From positions 1 through 64,000 of the forward strand of contig CAZWNY010000001.1 in assembly GCA_964635575.1 (NCBI GenBank): a DNA stretch of 64,000 nt. Direction: 5' to 3'. Both the position numbers and the translations under genes were made by a program. The notes under the pieces were generated by a model, which worked only from the letters and a program-made list of their open reading frames with translations, did not search any database and was not told the origin of the DNA. This DNA is from GCA-2733415 sp964635575 (GTDB lineage: Bacteria; Bacteroidota; Bacteroidia; Flavobacteriales; Flavobacteriaceae). Of this stretch, positions 61,274 to 64,000 are shown in pieces. The first letter of the stretch is position 1, and each line of letters starts with the position of its first letter.

Positions 61274-61933
61274 CTATTTATAGTTTCTGATGCCAAATAT
61301 ACTACTTCCTATTCTAACCATATTACTTCCGCAGTCAATTGCTAACTTATAATCGCCACTCATTCCCATACTTATAATTTCGAATGCTGAGTTATCTTTT
61401 TTTAATTGCTTAAAAGTTTCTTTTAAAGTTAAAAACTCTTGTTGAACTTGTTTTTGATTATCGGTAAAAGTAGCCATTCCCATAACACCTATAATTCTAA
61501 TATTTTTTAAAGTCGAAAATTCTTTGGATGTTATTATTTCAAATGCTTCTTTGAATGATAATCCGAATTTAGAAACTTCTTTGGCTATTTTTATTTGTAA
61601 CAAACAATTGATGCTTCTTTTGTGTTTTTTAGCTTGTTTATTAATTTCTTGTAGTAATTTTAAACCATCCACAGCGTGTATCAAATGTACATATTCTGCC
61701 ATGTATTTTACTTTATTACGTTGTAAATTCCCTATCATGTGCCACTCAATATCTTTTGGAAGTATTTCCCATTTAGCGGTCATTTCTTGAATTTTATTTT
61801 CGCCAAAAACACGTTGCCCTGCATCATATGCTTCTTGTAGTGATGCAATGGGTTTGGTTTTAGAAACAGCTACTAAAGTTACGTTTTTAGGTAGTTGTGC
61901 TTTTGTGCTATGTAAGTTTTGCTGAATGCTCAT
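61274..61933 (-). CDS. yggS: YggS-family PLP homeostasis protein
   Basis: 219 residues. Pyridoxal-phosphate-binding protein of vitamin B6 balance. VTLVAVSKTKPIASLQEAYDAG carries the Schiff-base lysine, then GENKIQEMTAKW, WHMIGNLQRNKVK, and the phosphate-binding IISMGMSGDYKLAIDCGSNMVRIGSSIFG. Fold type III, no catalytic activity known for the family. Close to the exonuclease fusion (6 bases). Confidence 0.95.
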   Translation of the reverse strand: MSIQQNLHSTKAQLPKNVTLVAVSKTKPIASLQEAYDAGQRVFGENKIQEMTAKWEILPKDIEWHMIGNLQRNKVKYMAEYVHLIHAVDGLKLLQEINKQAKKHKRSINCLLQIKIAKEVSKFGLSFKEAFEIITSKEFSTLKNIRIIGVMGMATFTDNQKQVQQEFLTLKETFKQLKKDNSAFEIISMGMSGDYKLAIDCGSNMVRIGSSIFGIRNYK

Positions 61934-62043
61934 GTTTTAAATATCATGCCCTTTTTTTAATGTAAAATATAAAATCGAAATGACTAAATATAACAATTTT
62001 TTTACGAAATTTAGGAGTTAGTTATAAGTCTAATTAATTGTAC

Positions 62044-63276
62044 TCAAAATTCATAAATACTTAATCCGCTACGTAATTTTGGTTCTATATACGTGCTTTT
62101 TGGGGGCATTTTTAAACCTTGGTCAGCAATTTTTTTCATGGTTGCTACATCAATTGGTAACATGCCAAAAGCAACGGTAAAAGGTCCGTTATCTACGATG
62201 TCTTTTAATTGATACGCATCTTTTGTGCCTGGTAAATAATCAATACGTTTGTCGTTTCTTAGGTCGATAATACCTAAAATGGGATTTAAAACTAAATGGT
62301 ATAAAATTTGCGTATCTAAAGCCTCTAATATATTTTCAAAATGCTTGTCTGTATTTCGTAAATATAAGGAATAAAATTCACCATATAAATACATGCTAAA
62401 ATGATGTTTTTTAGTAGGTTTGTATAATTGGTGACCTCTGTTTTCAATACGAAAATGAGTATCGAGTTCCATTAAAAAATCATTTTTATTGAAACCGTTT
62501 AACCCTTCAATTAATCGATAAAATTCGTAAATTTTTAAATTGGATTCAGGTATTAAAAAACTCATAAAATGATTTTGTGTAACTCCGCTAACAAATTCAC
62601 CGTTTTTCTTAAAATCTTGTGCTAATAAGGCAGAGGAAGCACTCCGATGATGTCCGTCTGCAATATATAAGCTGTCTATTTTTTTAAATTCTGCTGAAAT
62701 ATGATGTATTAAAGTATCGTCTTTTATTAACCATAAATGATGTGTAACCCTATCGGTTGTAGAAAATTCGTACTCAGCACGTGTTTTCATAATTTCAGTA
62801 AAAGTGGCATCTAAAGTGTCGTTGTCAGGATATGTTAGTAAAACAGGTTCGGCATTAAAGCCAACGGTATTTAAATAATTTTTAAATAATTTTTCTTTAT
62901 GTTCTAAAGTGTCTTCATGAATTTTAATTCGATTGTTTTCATAATCTTCTACGGATGTTGCTCCAATAATTCCGCAAAAAGTATGTGTTCGAGTAATCAT
63001 TTTATACAACATAAATGAAGGTTTTTCATCTTGTATAAAAAAACCTTCATCTTTAAACTCTTTATATCGATTGCGTACTAATTTAAAACGTTTTTTGCCA
63101 GAAATTTCTTTTTCAAACTTAAAACCAGGATTTATAATGTGTAAAAATGAATATGGATTATAGCTTAAACGTATTTTTAATTCGTTTGCACTATATGCGT
63201 GATAAGATCTTGTAACCACTAAGTTAGCTTTGTCTCTTGCGGGTCTTACTATTTTAAAAGGTTTTACGATTGACAT
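62044..63276 (-). CDS. DUF1015 family protein
   Basis: 410 residues. MSIVKPFKIVRPARDKANLVV is the family start; SYHAYSANELKIRLSYNPYSFLHIINP, SLYIADGHHRSASSALL and the end FGMLPIDVATMKKIADQGLKMPPKSTYIEPKLRSGLSIYEF match DUF1015. The HHR motif resembles the nucleotide-binding loop of ParB/serine-kinase-like enzymes, so an SbnI/serine-kinase-type activity is possible but not shown. Cytoplasmic. In this lineage it is typically next to a 3-hydroxybutyryl-CoA dehydrogenase gene, as here. Confidence 0.9.
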   Translation of the reverse strand: MSIVKPFKIVRPARDKANLVVTRSYHAYSANELKIRLSYNPYSFLHIINPGFKFEKEISGKKRFKLVRNRYKEFKDEGFFIQDEKPSFMLYKMITRTHTFCGIIGATSVEDYENNRIKIHEDTLEHKEKLFKNYLNTVGFNAEPVLLTYPDNDTLDATFTEIMKTRAEYEFSTTDRVTHHLWLIKDDTLIHHISAEFKKIDSLYIADGHHRSASSALLAQDFKKNGEFVSGVTQNHFMSFLIPESNLKIYEFYRLIEGLNGFNKNDFLMELDTHFRIENRGHQLYKPTKKHHFSMYLYGEFYSLYLRNTDKHFENILEALDTQILYHLVLNPILGIIDLRNDKRIDYLPGTKDAYQLKDIVDNGPFTVAFGMLPIDVATMKKIADQGLKMPPKSTYIEPKLRSGLSIYEF

Positions 63277-63326
63277 TTGTAACGTTTAAAAGTTAGAATA
63301 GAGGTATTTAGTGTTTAATTTTTATG

Positions 63327-64000
63327 TTATTTTAAAAATTGCTTAGCTACGGTTTCGGATTTTCTACTTTGTGAATAATCATAAAAACCCTCTCCAGATT
63401 TTGCTCCTAATTTACCAGCACTAACCATATTTACTAATAATGGACAAGGTGCATATTTAGGGTTTTTAAATCCGTTATGCATTACATTTAAAATAGATAA
63501 ACAAACGTCTAGTCCAATAAAATCAGCTAATTGTAAAGGCCCCATTGGGTGCGCCATACCCAATTTCATTACGGTATCAATTTCTGTTACACCTGCTACT
63601 CCATTGTATAAAGTTTCAATAGCTTCGTTAAGCATTGGCATTAAAATACGATTGGCAACAAACCCAGGGTAATCATTAACTTCAGTAGGTGTTTTTCCTA
63701 GTTTTTTTGATAAATCCATAATAGTTTCAGTTACTTTATCAGAAGTATTGTAACCACGAATAATTTCTACTAATTTCATAATAGGAACAGGATTCATAAA
63801 ATGCATACCAATTATTTTTTCGGGTCTATTGGTGGCTGCTGCAATTTGAGTAATCGATATGGAAGAGGTATTGGTTGCTAAAATGGTGTTCACATTACAT
63901 AATTCATCTAAATCTTTAAAAATCCGTAATTTTAAATCAAAATTTTCGGTAGCTGCTTCAACTACTAAATCGACTCCAATAACACCTTCTTTTAAAGAGG
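63327..64000 (-). CDS. 3-hydroxyacyl-CoA dehydrogenase, partial (N-terminus beyond the window)
   Basis: NAD-dependent oxidation of 3-hydroxyacyl-CoA, probably 3-hydroxybutyryl-CoA (Hbd/PaaH type). The frame continues to base 64000 with GVDLVVEAATENFDLKLRIF, so the start is outside. Visible: NTILATNTSSISITQIA, KIIGMHFMNPVPIMKLVEII with the catalytic His, NDYPGFVANRILMPMLNEAI, GVAGVTEIDTVMKLGMAHPMGPLQLADFIGLD and SGEGFYDY. The Rossmann start is missing. No other fatty-acid genes are in view. Confidence 0.93.
   Translation of the reverse strand, partial: SLKEGVIGVDLVVEAATENFDLKLRIFKDLDELCNVNTILATNTSSISITQIAAATNRPEKIIGMHFMNPVPIMKLVEIIRGYNTSDKVTETIMDLSKKLGKTPTEVNDYPGFVANRILMPMLNEAIETLYNGVAGVTEIDTVMKLGMAHPMGPLQLADFIGLDVCLSILNVMHNGFKNPKYAPCPLLVNMVSAGKLGAKSGEGFYDYSQSRKSETVAKQFLK

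Overview
The window is a low-GC, gene-dense piece of a Bacteroidota chromosome, most likely family Flavobacteriaceae. The evidence is: many TAnnTTTG -7 promoter elements, several with a TTG about 16-20 bases upstream; a type IX secretion gene (porT) next to ubiE; a TamL-type Omp85 lipoprotein; a HmuR/HmuY heme pair; the lineage-typical rel-fur-purA and nhaC-ftsK-lolA-lptG orders; and a DnaG primase without zinc ligands. It is draft sequence: two runs of exactly 100 N lie inside ftsK and the NAD(P)H-hydrate repair gene, and genes are cut at both window edges.

Layout. 1-5.3 kb (minus): nhaC, ftsK, lolA, lptG. 5.4-7.5 kb (plus): maf and a TPR protein. 7.7-11.8 kb (minus): heme-uptake operon hmuR-hmuY followed by three small membrane proteins of unknown function (one DUF6787-like, two DUF4491-like), with a ferritin gene upstream. 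13-18.3 kb: dnaG, nadE, rplY, pth, ribF. 18.4-24.2 kb: a class V PLP enzyme with glmM, then acpH, an M48 lipoprotein protease and an MFS carrier. 24.3-26.2 kb: two lipoproteins, the second broken by two in-frame TAA codons. 26.2-26.5 kb: tRNA-Leu(GAG) and tRNA-Lys(UUU). 26.7-33.3 kb: queE, a decayed gene, a cysteine-cluster protein, ubiE, porT, an rRNA methyltransferase and tamL. 33.5-38.5 kb (minus): uvrA, cca, tsaC. 38.5-43.4 kb: a surface-glycan locus with three family 2 glycosyltransferases, a CgeB-like protein and a divergent WaaP/InaA-type kinase. 43.4-48.4 kb: a RluA-type pseudouridine synthase, purA, fur, rel. 48.7-57.4 kb: a 2-oxoacid dehydrogenase E2, nnrDE, gcvT, a YebC regulator, a 51-residue protein, a phosphoesterase, truA and an ABC exporter. 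57.4-64 kb (minus): DUF1684 lipoprotein, miaA, a potassium channel, an exonuclease/GIY-YIG fusion, yggS, a DUF1015 protein and a partial 3-hydroxyacyl-CoA dehydrogenase.

How they fit together: most genes are housekeeping (replication, tRNA and ribosome function, cofactors, cell envelope). The iron theme (HmuR/HmuY, ferritin, a Fur-family regulator that has lost its structural cysteines) and the envelope theme (LptG, LolA, PorT, TamL, glycosyltransferases, lipoproteins) are the coherent functional groups. I see no CRISPR array, prophage, transposase or restriction/defence island. No complete new system is evident. The best candidates for something undescribed are the three small membrane proteins behind hmuRY, the in-frame 9-bp repeat joining hmuR to hmuY, and several small or broken genes that a length-filtered gene caller would miss.
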